Origin: Phycisphaerae bacterium
GTDB taxonomy: Bacteria; Planctomycetota; Phycisphaerae; Phycisphaerales; SM1A02
Direction: 5' to 3'
NCBI GenBank assembly: GCA_002702575.1
Contig: PAAJ01000012.1
Coordinates: 69,504-133,503, forward strand
DNA: 64,000 nucleotides
The notes beneath the pieces are model-generated. The model was given only the letters and a program-made list of their open reading frames with translations, made no database searches and was not told where the DNA came from. A program made the translations under genes and the position numbers. How positions within the stretch are numbered: the first letter of the stretch is position 1; every line of letters begins with the position of its first letter. This document shows, one piece after another, positions 18,031-27,142 of the stretch.

Positions 18031-18504
18031 ATGGCCGAGATCCAGAAGCCAGACTGCTGGACCGATGAGTTCAACGTTCCGACCCCTGAAGCCTTGCGCA
18101 AGGGGCTCGTCGAGGAATCTACCGAAACCTATGACCAGTTGAGGACGTTGATGAATGGATTCGATGGTGTCCAGGAGCAATGCCGCTGGTATGGCGACTG
18201 CTGGCATTGGACCCTGGCCTATCTGCTTGATGAACAGCCGCTCCGTGATCCTTCCATCGAGTGGGAGCCGTTGGCACTTGTCATTCCAGCACCAGAGGAT
18301 GTCCAGCTGGCCATGTCGATGGATCCCGATTTCGTGGCTTCACTCAATACCCGTCGTCTGAAAAGAGGCGTTCGGGATGGTCTGGAACTCGGCAGCCCAC
18401 CCTTTACGACACGGTGGGGCGTCTGGTCGATCACGACACCTGGCCTCCTGGCCGAACTGGCCGGTCTGATCAAACAGAAGATCGCCTGGATGCGAACCCA
18501 CTAG
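18031..18504 (+). CDS. Small soluble protein, DUF3788-like
   Basis: A 157-residue cytosolic protein with no signal peptide. The pattern (a helix, a WYGDCWHWTLAYLL strand pair, LALVIPAP, a helix, GVWSITT, and a final helix LAGLIKQKIAWM) resembles the DUF3788/YdhG-like fold. The match is tentative and made by eye. Its function is unknown. It is transcribed divergently from the response regulator, with about 200 bases between the starts, and converges with the small 65-residue gene. Confidence 0.7.
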   Translation: MAEIQKPDCWTDEFNVPTPEALRKGLVEESTETYDQLRTLMNGFDGVQEQCRWYGDCWHWTLAYLLDEQPLRDPSIEWEPLALVIPAPEDVQLAMSMDPDFVASLNTRRLKRGVRDGLELGSPPFTTRWGVWSITTPGLLAELAGLIKQKIAWMRTH

Positions 18505-18536
18505 GGCGATCACGACGCTCACGAGGCGCAGCGACA

Positions 18537-18564
18537 CACCCGGTCCCACCAGAGATCCCGGGTG
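18537..18564. terminator. Hairpin between convergent genes
   Basis: CACCCGG (18537-18543) pairs with CCGGGTG (18558-18564) around a 14-base loop. It lies between the stops of two convergent genes. There is no T tract on either side, so it may only assist termination. Confidence 0.35.
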
Positions 18565-18591
18565 CATCACATTGAATCAATTGGAATCTGC

Positions 18592-18789
18592 TCAGGCAGC
18601 GGGCTTCCTGCAGACCACGGCGGTGGTATCGCCCAGTCGTGTCCAGGAAGAGCCTCTTGGCTCCAGCGTCTGCTGAAGATGGTTGAGGTAGCGCTCCAGG
18701 TCCTGCGGAGAAAACTCGTCGAGCCACCCAAGATCGGCGGTCGGGTTGATTTCGTGGATAAGCTCGATCAAACCTGTCTTCGTCAGCAT
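18592..18789 (-). CDS. Small protein of unknown function (65 aa)
   Basis: A 65-residue soluble protein with a compact, plausible sequence: an amphipathic N-terminal helix (LTKTGLIELIHEINPTADL), then WLDEFSPQDLERYLNHLQQTLEPRG and a basic/polar tail. A GGAG lies 8 bases before the ATG. Codon use and the presence of a ribosome site favour a real gene. No family is recognised. It is alone on its strand between the DUF3788-like gene and the CRTAC1-like gene. Confidence 0.55.
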   Translation of the reverse strand: MLTKTGLIELIHEINPTADLGWLDEFSPQDLERYLNHLQQTLEPRGSSWTRLGDTTAVVCRKPAA

Positions 18790-19039
18790 CCTGGTGTCTC
18801 CCTTGCTTGGTGTCTCTCGGTGCTGAAAACACTTTCGGCATGATCGAGGTCGACTGGGGAGGGGATAACAACCGCATCACGGCGATTCGGGATCAGTCGG
18901 ACCTGTTCGGGCACCACAAGCAGCGGGGGTCTGGGACCCGAGGCACATCATCTTGTATGACAAAAAAAACAGCTCGCCAACGTCCGGGAATGGCCTGGTC
19001 ATTTGGAACGTCCGAGAATGGACCCCTTCATCGGGCGCT

Positions 19040-20761
19040 TCATTGATCGGCTGAAGCCGGCCCTTCGGGATCTGAGCCATTCATCCTGCGGACTTCATGT
19101 ACCTGGTTGGCGGTGAGGTCGCCGAATGATCCACGAGTTCCATCGGGCCAGAGGATTTCGACCGCTTCCAGACGATCCGCCGGGCCCAGGCCGATGTGGA
19201 TTCTGGGGTCATTAGCCGCGAAGTAGCTGTGGGCCGTCTGGACAGGTCTTGTGATCGTGCGTTCACCCAGCTGGCCGGTCAGAACCGCTCCGATGGCATC
19301 CTGCCCATGTTCATTCAGGACACGGATCACACACCAGTTGCCTGGCGAAGCGACGACATTGCGATAGAGATTTGCGGGAGCATCTCGATTGACGACCAGG
19401 ACATCCACAAGTCCGTCATCGTCAAGATCACCAAAGACCGCTGCGCGACTTGTGCGATGAAGCTTCGCTGATGTTCCACCCGAGGGTTTGACCATCTCGA
19501 AACGCCCGCCTGGTGTTCCCCGCAGGAGAAGATCTTCCTGTGCATACGGATCATCGCTTTTGGAATCTGCACGACGTTGAACATGGCCGGTTGCTTCATA
19601 GAGATCAAGATGGCCGTCGTTGTCGAGATCGATCCATCCAAGTCCGAATCGGGTGTATGAACTCGTGGCTCGCTTGACACCTTTTCTCGCCGTGGCATCG
19701 ATGAAATAGTCGCCCTGATTCAGAAACATCGAATCGGATTCATTCACCAGGTTGCAGACGACGAGATCCAGGTCACCATCATCGTCAAGATCCGTGCTCC
19801 CGACGCCCATGCCGGCCTTCTCCTTGCCGTCCTCGTCCATGGCGCAGCCGGCCCGCATGCCGACATCCAGGAATGTTCCATCGCCCTGATTGCGCCACAT
19901 CGTGTCAGGCTTGCCGTCATTGGCAATGAAGATGTCCATGTGGCCATCCCCGTCGTAATCTCCAGTGGTGATTCCAAGCGCCGTGCGATTCTGGGTCTTG
20001 ATACCGGCGGCCTTGCTGACATCCTCGAACGTTCCGTCTCCGCGATTCCGATAGAGCAGGTCCGATGCGGCGACCGGATAGTTGCCGGGGGCGCAGTAGT
20101 CTTCCTTGCCAAGGCTGGAGTAGCAGGTGATTTCCGTTTCCGGTGACCATTCCAGATACTTGCCGACATAGAGATCGAGATGGCCGTCGGCGTCATAGTC
20201 GACGAAAGCCGTAGCGGAACCCCAGCCGGTATCGCCAAGGCCTGCTGCTTCAGTCGCATCCACGAAGCGTCCGCCGTCATTCCGCAGCAAGGTGTCTCGA
20301 CCGACATTGGTGATGTAGAGGTCCGTATCACCATCATTGTCATAGTCACCTGTCGTCACGCTCATTCCGTAGCCACGATCATCCGCACCAGCGGCGCCCG
20401 GTACTTCGACAAAGTTCCAGTTGCCGTCATTGCGAAAGAGTTGGTTGGGCAGATTGTCCTGTTGGCCTTGTCTGAGGATCTGTCCGCCTTGCAGGAAGTA
20501 CAGATCCAGATCGCCGTCACGATCGTAGTCGATCATTGCGGCGCCGCCACCAATGATTTCAGGGAGGTTGAAATCACCGTCAGCACCGGACTGCCACGTG
20601 AACTCGAGCCCGGACTGCTTGGCGACATCCTTGAACCAGGGCTCGGCTGTGACTTGGACGGCCGGCCTGGTTGCTCCGGTTGTGTCACTTTCCGAGTCGC
20701 CACATCCACTGAATGAGAACGCGATCAAAGCCAGGATCAGATGGGGGATTCGAGAAGTCAT
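19040..20761 (-). CDS. CRTAC1-like FG-GAP/ASPIC lipoprotein
   Basis: A 573-residue exported protein. The N-terminus is a lipoprotein signal (LILALIAFSFSGCGDSESD, with a Cys in the lipobox). Seven or so FG-GAP/VCBS calcium-binding blades follow, each with a D-x-D-x-D-G-x-D-L core (for example YDRDGDLDLYFLQGG and DYDGDGHMDIFIANDG). The C-terminal ASPIC/UnbV domain is at about 480-565 (AIGAVLTGQL...YFAANDPRIHIGLG). Such proteins are abundant in planctomycetes and thought to be surface beta-propellers, perhaps binding proteins or glycans. The start overlaps the stop of the upstream TPR lipoprotein gene (ATGA), so the pair is co-expressed. Confidence 0.92.
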   Translation of the reverse strand: MTSRIPHLILALIAFSFSGCGDSESDTTGATRPAVQVTAEPWFKDVAKQSGLEFTWQSGADGDFNLPEIIGGGAAMIDYDRDGDLDLYFLQGGQILRQGQQDNLPNQLFRNDGNWNFVEVPGAAGADDRGYGMSVTTGDYDNDGDTDLYITNVGRDTLLRNDGGRFVDATEAAGLGDTGWGSATAFVDYDADGHLDLYVGKYLEWSPETEITCYSSLGKEDYCAPGNYPVAASDLLYRNRGDGTFEDVSKAAGIKTQNRTALGITTGDYDGDGHMDIFIANDGKPDTMWRNQGDGTFLDVGMRAGCAMDEDGKEKAGMGVGSTDLDDDGDLDLVVCNLVNESDSMFLNQGDYFIDATARKGVKRATSSYTRFGLGWIDLDNDGHLDLYEATGHVQRRADSKSDDPYAQEDLLLRGTPGGRFEMVKPSGGTSAKLHRTSRAAVFGDLDDDGLVDVLVVNRDAPANLYRNVVASPGNWCVIRVLNEHGQDAIGAVLTGQLGERTITRPVQTAHSYFAANDPRIHIGLGPADRLEAVEILWPDGTRGSFGDLTANQVHEVRRMNGSDPEGPASADQ

Positions 20762-22155
20762 GGGGTCTTGTCCGGCTCTTCAGGTTGCTGGCTGAACCGT
20801 TTCTGAAGTTCAAGCAGAACGGGATGGCCCGGAGAGACGGCAATGCCGTTCCTCAAGGCATCGATGGCGGCCAGGGTCTTGCCCTGGGCCTGTCGTGTTT
20901 CAGCCAGAATCGCCCATCCGATCGGATTCTTCGAATCCACGGCCGTGACCTGTTCGGCTTGTCGCTCACCATCCTCGAATCGTCCTGTTCGAAGCAGGGC
21001 ATGGGCATACTGCAGTCGTTCTCTTGGATCCTGAACGCCAAGCTTGAAGGCTTCATCGAGTGCAACGACTGCTCTCTCAGGGCTGCCCTGGAGAAGGAAG
21101 AGTCGGCCAACCTGCAGGTGGGCCTGAGGCAGAAGCGGATTGAACTTGACGGCCGCCACGGCATGATTGAAGGCCAGGGAGCCCTGTTCGTCCTGGAGGT
21201 AGGCAATGGACAGGTTCAGATGGGTGACGCCGTTCTCCTCATCGAGGCGAAGTGCCTTCTTCAGTTCCAGGATCCATCGACTCGTGTTGCCTCTGATGCG
21301 ATAGATCTCGCTTCGACGATGAATGAGATAGACCTCTTCGGGCCAGGTCTCCAGGCTGTCTGTGATCAATTCGGATGCCTTGTCGAGTTGGCCGACCTCG
21401 ATGAGGCGATCAATGCGATTCATGGTGGCGTCCAGCCCCTGAGCGGCATCCTTGATCTCTTCATTCCATGGATCTGGATAATCCGGCTGATTGGCTTCAC
21501 CGTTGGCGAAGAACGCATCCGCCTGTGCCTTGTTGCCGGCTCGCTGATAGGCCTGGCCCAGCAGGTAGAAGATGTAGGGGTGCGTGGTCTTGCCTCGTAG
21601 TTCATTCAGGATGTCGATGGCTTCATCGATCTTGTCGAGTGCCATCAGGGTTCTGGCGAGCGCGATGTAGCCCCCGGCGTTGTTGGGATCCAGTCTGATT
21701 GCTTCCCGTGCCAGAGGTTCAGCCTGCTGCGGGCGACCCATGTCCAGTTCCCAGATGGCCGGTCGCCACCAGCTTGGTGCAAAGGAGCCGTTCAATTCGC
21801 GTGATCGTGCTGCGGCAGACAACGCGTCCTCGTATTGGCCGCTTTCCTCGAGGGCGAGGGCCAGCCAGTACCACTGCCTGGCTTCATTCGGGGAGGCGTC
21901 GACGATCTGACGCCATGACTGGATCGATTCATCCAGGAGCTCATTGGCCTGGTAGATCTTCGCAAGCTCGATCCTGGCCTTGAGATCGGCAGGGTTGGCT
22001 TCAATCGCTGCGAGCTGCTGGTCGATGGCCTTGCGGACTTCGCCCTGAACGACTTCCTGATTGGCCGGACTCGGTGGAGGCGGCATGTTCGATCCGGGCT
22101 CAGAACATCCGATCAGGATCAGGCAGGGGATCAGCAGTGTGCACAGAAGTTTCAT
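20758..22155 (-). CDS. TPR lipoprotein
   Basis: A 465-residue lipoprotein: signal LLCTLLIPCLILIGCSEPG with a lipobox Cys, a Pro-rich linker, and then tandem TPR repeats through almost the whole mature part (for example IELAKIYQANELLDESIQSW, WYWLALALEESGQYEDALSAA, AYRQ-type pairs). It has no catalytic motif. The start at MKLL is chosen for the lipoprotein signal; the 19 open codons upstream are non-conserved. It is the first gene of a two-gene unit with the CRTAC1-like protein, a pairing that repeats fused in one polypeptide at 23.2-26.5 kb. It is probably an adaptor for that beta-propeller. Confidence 0.9.
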   Translation of the reverse strand: MKLLCTLLIPCLILIGCSEPGSNMPPPPSPANQEVVQGEVRKAIDQQLAAIEANPADLKARIELAKIYQANELLDESIQSWRQIVDASPNEARQWYWLALALEESGQYEDALSAAARSRELNGSFAPSWWRPAIWELDMGRPQQAEPLAREAIRLDPNNAGGYIALARTLMALDKIDEAIDILNELRGKTTHPYIFYLLGQAYQRAGNKAQADAFFANGEANQPDYPDPWNEEIKDAAQGLDATMNRIDRLIEVGQLDKASELITDSLETWPEEVYLIHRRSEIYRIRGNTSRWILELKKALRLDEENGVTHLNLSIAYLQDEQGSLAFNHAVAAVKFNPLLPQAHLQVGRLFLLQGSPERAVVALDEAFKLGVQDPRERLQYAHALLRTGRFEDGERQAEQVTAVDSKNPIGWAILAETRQAQGKTLAAIDALRNGIAVSPGHPVLLELQKRFSQQPEEPDKTP

Positions 22156-22220
22156 GTCCAGATGATACTGCCCCGGGCCGATGGGGCCGGAGGCGTATCT
22201 GCGGGGTACCATGACATGTG

Positions 22221-23207
22221 ATGGCCAGCATCCCCTATGCCGCAGCGTGCCAGACGGCGTTTGAATCGCCCCGGCACCGAGACCAGATTGGTGAGCGAAC
22301 GGCTCGAATGATCGGCATGGTCGAACAGACCATTGTCGGTTACGAGCCTTTCTTCGATGTCCGTTTACTGGTGTTTCCGGAGTTCGCGCACTCGGTTCCG
22401 ATTCATGATTCCGTAGACAAGTTGCGTCGAGATCTCGCAGTTGAGGTCCCCAACGAGCACATCGATGCCTATGTGAAGGTGTGTCGTAAGCATGGTTGCT
22501 GGATCCAGACCGGATCCTTTCTGGAGATCGACCCGGCTCTGGGAGATGACATCATCTTCAATACGACGATGTTGGTTGGTCCCGAGGGGCCACTGCTGAA
22601 GTATCGGAAGGTGAATCCATGGATTCCCTGGGAAGTCCATGCTTCGCCACACGACATTGATCCGACCGGTGATCATTTTCCTGTTGCCGATACCGAGATC
22701 GGCCGCATCGGAGTGGCGACCTGTTACGACTGGCTCTTTCCTGAAAGCATTCGCCAGATCGCATTCAATGGTGCGGAGATCATCTGCCGGATTTCCGCTT
22801 ACATGGATCCCTGGGGTGCCACGCCACCCATGGACTGGTGGACAGTCATCAATCGAGCGCGAGCCATAGAAAACCGGGTCTTCGTGGTCGCTGCCAATCA
22901 AGGTGCTTCCATGTCGGACTATCCTCCGTTCTCCTGGCCCGGTGGGAGCATGGTCGTGGACTATGACGGCCGGATCCTGTCCCAGGCGGACTCGGGTCCG
23001 GGGGAGAAGGTGGTCGTTGCCCCGATCGACGTCCGAGCCTTGCGGGAAGAGCGGGCCCGTCGAAGAGGTCATGACATGCAGGCGCACTATCGTGCAGAGG
23101 CGCATGCCTATGCTTCAAGGCCATCCTTGAAACCAGCAGATTCCCATCCCATCACGATCCAGTCCCTCAACGACAGAATCGACGAAGCCAGGAGCCAGGA
23201 GCCATGA
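22221..23207 (+). CDS. Carbon-nitrogen hydrolase (nitrilase superfamily)
   Basis: A 328-residue hydrolase of the nitrilase/amidase superfamily with a complete catalytic triad: E54 in VFPEFAH, K130 in YRKVNPW and C168 in GVATCYDWLF. Members hydrolyse amides, nitriles or carbamoyl groups in the cytoplasm; the substrate here is not clear. There is no signal peptide. The ATG at 22221 is preferred over the GTG directly before it. It diverges from the TPR lipoprotein with 65 bases between starts, and its stop overlaps the next start (ATGA). Confidence 0.92.
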   Translation: MASIPYAAACQTAFESPRHRDQIGERTARMIGMVEQTIVGYEPFFDVRLLVFPEFAHSVPIHDSVDKLRRDLAVEVPNEHIDAYVKVCRKHGCWIQTGSFLEIDPALGDDIIFNTTMLVGPEGPLLKYRKVNPWIPWEVHASPHDIDPTGDHFPVADTEIGRIGVATCYDWLFPESIRQIAFNGAEIICRISAYMDPWGATPPMDWWTVINRARAIENRVFVVAANQGASMSDYPPFSWPGGSMVVDYDGRILSQADSGPGEKVVVAPIDVRALREERARRRGHDMQAHYRAEAHAYASRPSLKPADSHPITIQSLNDRIDEARSQEP

Positions 23208-26200
23208 TCAGGTCTGTTTCAGTTGCATCGCTTCTCGTGTTCGGTCTGCTGGCAAGCTGTGGCCAGGATGAGATGGGGAATGAGGCTCCTGTCGCCAAGA
23301 AGCTGACCGACGAAGCAATTGCCCAGAACAATCGGGGCGTCGGGCTGATGGGCAGCTTTGATTATGACGGAGCCTGGCAGACGTTCAGTCCACTTGCAGA
23401 GCAGTACCCGGACAACCTCCAGTTGCAGGTCAATCTGGCGATCTCTCAGCTGAATCGGCAGCAGGAGGGTGATGAAGATCGTGCGTTGGAGATCCTGGAG
23501 GGCGTGCTCCAGAAGGATCCCGAGCATCTCAACGCGCTGTATGTCGCGGGGGTCCTGCAGACCAACAACGGCAACACGCCTGAATCTCACGAACGCTTTC
23601 GAGTCGTCGCCGAGCGGGATCCCGAGGACGCCTATGCGGCGTACTTCACAGGACAGACTCTGTTGCAGATGGATCGTGCCGAAGAAGCATTGGAGTGGTA
23701 CGAACGTGCCATGTCGCTGGATCCCTATCTTCGCAGTGCAACGTACGGAGCGGCTCAGGCTGCACGACGGCTCGGCAAGAGGGATGAATCCGGGCTCTAT
23801 TTGGAGCAGTTCCAGGCGATGGCGGAAAACCCGCGAGCTCGACTGGCGGAGATCAAGTACACACGCATGGGGCCACGTGCCGAGGTGAAGGTCCTCGGAG
23901 AGGATCTCGCCATGGCGTCGGTGAAGCCATCAGGACCCTTGTGGTCTTTGTACAACTGGATTCATCAAAAGAAATTCATAGGCGAAACAATGCCCAATGT
24001 GACCGCCTGTGATATCGACCTGGACGGCAAGGTCGAGGTCTTCATAGTCGGGGTGCACCAAGCCAATGACAACAGATCATCCCGTGTATACAAGCACAAG
24101 CCTGATCGTGGCTGGATGATGGACTCAAGACCTGCTCTGTGTGCCGTGGATGATGTGAATACCGTCCTCTGGGGAGATGTTGACGGGAATGGTTGGCCCG
24201 ATGCCTACCTGTGTCGAAAAGGTGGCAACCAGCTCTGGTTGCAGGATGATGGTCAATGGAAGGTGGAGCTTTCGATTGAGGCGGCTGAGGGTATGCCTCG
24301 AGACACTGTTGATGGTGCGATCTTTGATGCGGACCATGATGGTGATCTTGACATCTTCGCGGTCAATGCTGATGGTTCCAATGTCCTGTTGAACAACAAT
24401 CGTGACGGTACTTGGAGGCAGGTCGGCAGTGAAGAGGGACTTCCGACGGGTGATCACGGCTCACGACAGATCGTCGTAGCGGATCTTGATAACGATCGTG
24501 ACCTCGATCTTGTGATCATCAATGAGACGGCCCCCAATGAGGTCTATCTCAACGATCGACTGTGGCGATACCAGAAGGCGCCCGGTTTTCTGGCCTTTGA
24601 GTCGATGCCGATCACGGCGGCCATCGCCGGAGATATCGACTCGGATGGCCAGGTGGAGTTGATCAGTTTCTCACAGGACAGGGAAGTCCATGTGTGGCAG
24701 AAACAAAATGATTGGTTGCCGAAGCTGATCAGATCTTTTTCATCTGATGATGGATCAGATGGAGCAGGTCAATCAATGTTGACACTGCTGGATGTTGATG
24801 GCTCGGGCAAGAAGACGCTGCTGGTATCAGATTCAGGCAAGGTGGTGTCGGTCAATCCAAACTTGCCCGACCAGAGCGGTGAGTTGAATGATCCGCTGTT
24901 CCTCAATTGTCTAACGATGACTCCGGTGATTTTCGAGCCAGGTAAGGGTTATTCTCTCTTCGCCATCACCGGAAACGCGACTGGCAAGGAATTGAAAATG
25001 AAGATCCTGGACCCTGGTTCTGGGCGTTATCCCTTTGTGGATGTTTCATTCACCGGGAAGCATGACGAAGGTCAGTCCATGCGATCCAATGCCAGCGGCA
25101 TCGGGACGCGCTACGCCGCACGGAGTGGGTCCCGTTGGCACATGGGTCGTGTTCTGAGGGATGATTCAGGGCCGGGTCAGAATCTGCAGCCAGTAGCCAT
25201 CGGATTGGGGCCCCAGCCACGGCTGGACTTCCTGGCCATCGAATGGTCCGATGGTGTCTACCAGACGGAACTGGGGCTCTCCGAATCCACCGTCATCGAA
25301 GAAACCCAGAGGCAGCTTTCCAGTTGTCCTGTCCTCTTTGTTCGTGATGGTGATGGACAGATGTTTGTCAGCGATCTGTTGGGAGTCGGGGGGATCGGTT
25401 TTCGTACCGGACGAGATTCGGTGGTCACGCCGCGTCCATGGGAGCGGTTCCTGATGCCCGAGTCGGTTCTCATGGAACATGATGGCCGATATGAAATCAC
25501 GATTGCCGAGCCGATGGAGGAGTCGTGCTATCTCGATTCGCTCCGACTGGTGAGATGGTTCCTGCCGCCAGGCTGGTCGATGACTCTGGATGAACGCATG
25601 GGAACGGGGGCGCCACTTCCCACTGGAGATCCGGTCTTCTATCGAACGGCGCTGAAGCCATCGATGTGCAAAGACAACATGAGTGGCGAGATCACGGAGG
25701 CCCTGCTTGAAGTCGATGGTGTAGCAGTGGAACCGGTGGATCATGATGTTCGCTTCATGGGCCGACTTGCACGGAATCATCAGCTGGAGTTGTCATTCGA
25801 TCAGCCGCTTGATTCCCTGCCTGGAACACCGGTCCTGGTCCTCGACGGTTGGGTGGAGTATCCGTATTCACAGACCAACTTTGCTGCCTGGCAGGCCGGT
25901 GCGACCTACGATCCGCCGACGATTGAAGCTCGTGGCGAAGACGGAACGTGGATCGTAGTCGCTGAAAAAGCGGGGTATCCAGCCGGCATGCCACGGCAGA
26001 TGTCCTTGCCGCTTGCATCACTTCCACAAGGTGCGGATGCGCTTCGAATCACGAGCAATCTTGAGATCTATTGGGATGCCGCCATGGTGATCGGAAGTGA
26101 GCCTTGCCCGGGAGCCCGGAAGCAGTCCCTGCCGCTGTACTCGGCGGTTCTGTTTGATGCCGGGTATCCCGAGCGTCGCAACGGTCCTCAGAAAAGGCCT

Positions 26201-26545
26201 GGATTCGATTGGTCGAGGCGGGCGCCGCTCTGGGATACGAGGTTCCAGCGCGGAATGCACAGCTTGCATGGCGATGTCTTTCCATTGATCGAGAAGACCG
26301 ATTCGGCGCTGGCGATCTTCGGGCCGGGAGAAGCGGTCGAATGTGCCTTCACTGCCGTGCCGCCGCCATCGGGCCTGGGAGCAGGGGGTTCCTTCCGATT
26401 CGTTCTGGAAATCGACGGATGGTGCAAGGACAAGGATCTCTTTACTCAGGATGGTGATACGATCGAGCCGCTTCCGGTCGATCTTGCCGGAGAAGCACAA
26501 CGCCTTCATGAGCAGTACAACACTCGATGGATGGGTGGTTACTGA
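23204..26545 (+). CDS. Large TPR plus FG-GAP/ASPIC lipoprotein
   Basis: A 1113-residue lipoprotein (SVASLLVFGLLASCGQDEMG, lipobox Cys). Residues about 30-220 are TPR repeats; about 255-560 are FG-GAP/VCBS blades (VTACDIDLDGKVEVFIVG, DADHDGDLDIFAVNADG, DLDNDRDLDLVIINE); about 625-700 is ASPIC-like (ASGIGTRYAARSGSRWHMGRV...AIGLGPQ); and 740-1113 is a further beta-rich region without a recognised family. It combines in one polypeptide the two proteins encoded at 19.0-22.2 kb. It overlaps the nitrilase gene by four bases and precedes argR by 12 bases. Confidence 0.9.
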   Translation: MIRSVSVASLLVFGLLASCGQDEMGNEAPVAKKLTDEAIAQNNRGVGLMGSFDYDGAWQTFSPLAEQYPDNLQLQVNLAISQLNRQQEGDEDRALEILEGVLQKDPEHLNALYVAGVLQTNNGNTPESHERFRVVAERDPEDAYAAYFTGQTLLQMDRAEEALEWYERAMSLDPYLRSATYGAAQAARRLGKRDESGLYLEQFQAMAENPRARLAEIKYTRMGPRAEVKVLGEDLAMASVKPSGPLWSLYNWIHQKKFIGETMPNVTACDIDLDGKVEVFIVGVHQANDNRSSRVYKHKPDRGWMMDSRPALCAVDDVNTVLWGDVDGNGWPDAYLCRKGGNQLWLQDDGQWKVELSIEAAEGMPRDTVDGAIFDADHDGDLDIFAVNADGSNVLLNNNRDGTWRQVGSEEGLPTGDHGSRQIVVADLDNDRDLDLVIINETAPNEVYLNDRLWRYQKAPGFLAFESMPITAAIAGDIDSDGQVELISFSQDREVHVWQKQNDWLPKLIRSFSSDDGSDGAGQSMLTLLDVDGSGKKTLLVSDSGKVVSVNPNLPDQSGELNDPLFLNCLTMTPVIFEPGKGYSLFAITGNATGKELKMKILDPGSGRYPFVDVSFTGKHDEGQSMRSNASGIGTRYAARSGSRWHMGRVLRDDSGPGQNLQPVAIGLGPQPRLDFLAIEWSDGVYQTELGLSESTVIEETQRQLSSCPVLFVRDGDGQMFVSDLLGVGGIGFRTGRDSVVTPRPWERFLMPESVLMEHDGRYEITIAEPMEESCYLDSLRLVRWFLPPGWSMTLDERMGTGAPLPTGDPVFYRTALKPSMCKDNMSGEITEALLEVDGVAVEPVDHDVRFMGRLARNHQLELSFDQPLDSLPGTPVLVLDGWVEYPYSQTNFAAWQAGATYDPPTIEARGEDGTWIVVAEKAGYPAGMPRQMSLPLASLPQGADALRITSNLEIYWDAAMVIGSEPCPGARKQSLPLYSAVLFDAGYPERRNGPQKRPGFDWSRRAPLWDTRFQRGMHSLHGDVFPLIEKTDSALAIFGPGEAVECAFTAVPPPSGLGAGGSFRFVLEIDGWCKDKDLFTQDGDTIEPLPVDLAGEAQRLHEQYNTRWMGGY

Positions 26546-26557
26546 TGGGAGTCGGGC

Positions 26558-27022
26558 ATGCGTGATCAGGACCAGCGGCAATCCGTGCTCCTCGATGTCC
26601 TCAGAAGGAATCAGGTCCATTCACAGGTGGAGTTGCTGAACCTGCTGAGTGTGGAAGGCGTGGAGGTCACCCAGGCGACCCTTTCCCGGGACCTTCGTTC
26701 CATCGGAGTCGTGAAGGGGCCAGAGGGGTACGCGGCACCCGAATCCGCGGGTCTGGACAAGGCGGCCAGAAAACGTCTGGGCACTCAGATGAAATCCCAT
26801 CTCACGGGCATTCAGGCAGCGGATTCGATGCTGGTCCTCCGGACCCGGCCAGGCCATGCAGGAATCATGGCCGCTGAGATTGACTCACTCGGCATGGCCT
26901 CCGTTCTGGGGACCGTCGCCGGCCGGGACACCATCTTCGTGGCGACCTCCATGCCCGGGCATGCCAGGCGTCTGCTGGCGGAATTCGTCAAGTTGAGTGG
27001 CAGGGCGGATCTGAAGGCCTGA
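26558..27022 (+). CDS. argR: Arginine repressor family transcription regulator
   Basis: A 154-residue ArgR. The N-terminal winged helix-turn-helix (about 6-70) has the family pattern, with VTQATLSRDLRSIGVVK as recognition region. The C-terminal oligomerisation and arginine-binding domain (about 80-152) contains LVLRTRPGHAG and the diagnostic GTVAGRDTIFV. Length is normal. GGGAG lies 6 bases before the ATG. It is sandwiched between a lipoprotein gene and the cytochrome gene rather than beside arginine biosynthesis genes. Downstream it is followed by half-sites that resemble ARG boxes. Confidence 0.93.
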   Translation: MRDQDQRQSVLLDVLRRNQVHSQVELLNLLSVEGVEVTQATLSRDLRSIGVVKGPEGYAAPESAGLDKAARKRLGTQMKSHLTGIQAADSMLVLRTRPGHAGIMAAEIDSLGMASVLGTVAGRDTIFVATSMPGHARRLLAEFVKLSGRADLKA

Positions 27023-27030
27023 GAGGGCTA

Positions 27031-27101
27031 TGATTCAGGCCTGAATAATCTCAATTTTTCAACGGAATAATGGTCCTGTTCATGCATGAGTGATGAATAA
27101 T
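27031..27101. promoter_or_regulatory. Candidate ArgR operator half-sites
   Basis: An AT-rich spacer holds TGATTCA (27031-27037) facing TGAATAAT (27042-27049), and a second TGAATAAT at 27094-27101, 52 bases on, about five helical turns. TGAATAAT is an exact half of the ARG box consensus (TGAATAATTATTCA). The first two also form a 14-bp palindrome, ATTCAGGCCTGAAT. The position, between argR and the cytochrome start, fits a regulatory site. Confidence 0.4.
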
Positions 27102-27142
27102 CGCCTTTGTTCCCCACCGGCAGCCGATAGGGTTCTTGGCCC

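Noticed and set aside
18962..18969. A8 tract, T8 on the minus strand, 70 bases after the CRTAC1-like stop
   Set aside because: No stable hairpin directly before the T run, so I did not call an intrinsic terminator.
18807..19046. A 79-codon frame between the small gene and the CRTAC1-like gene
   Set aside because: No ribosome site, low complexity, and it overlaps the poly-A stretch at 18962; not supported.
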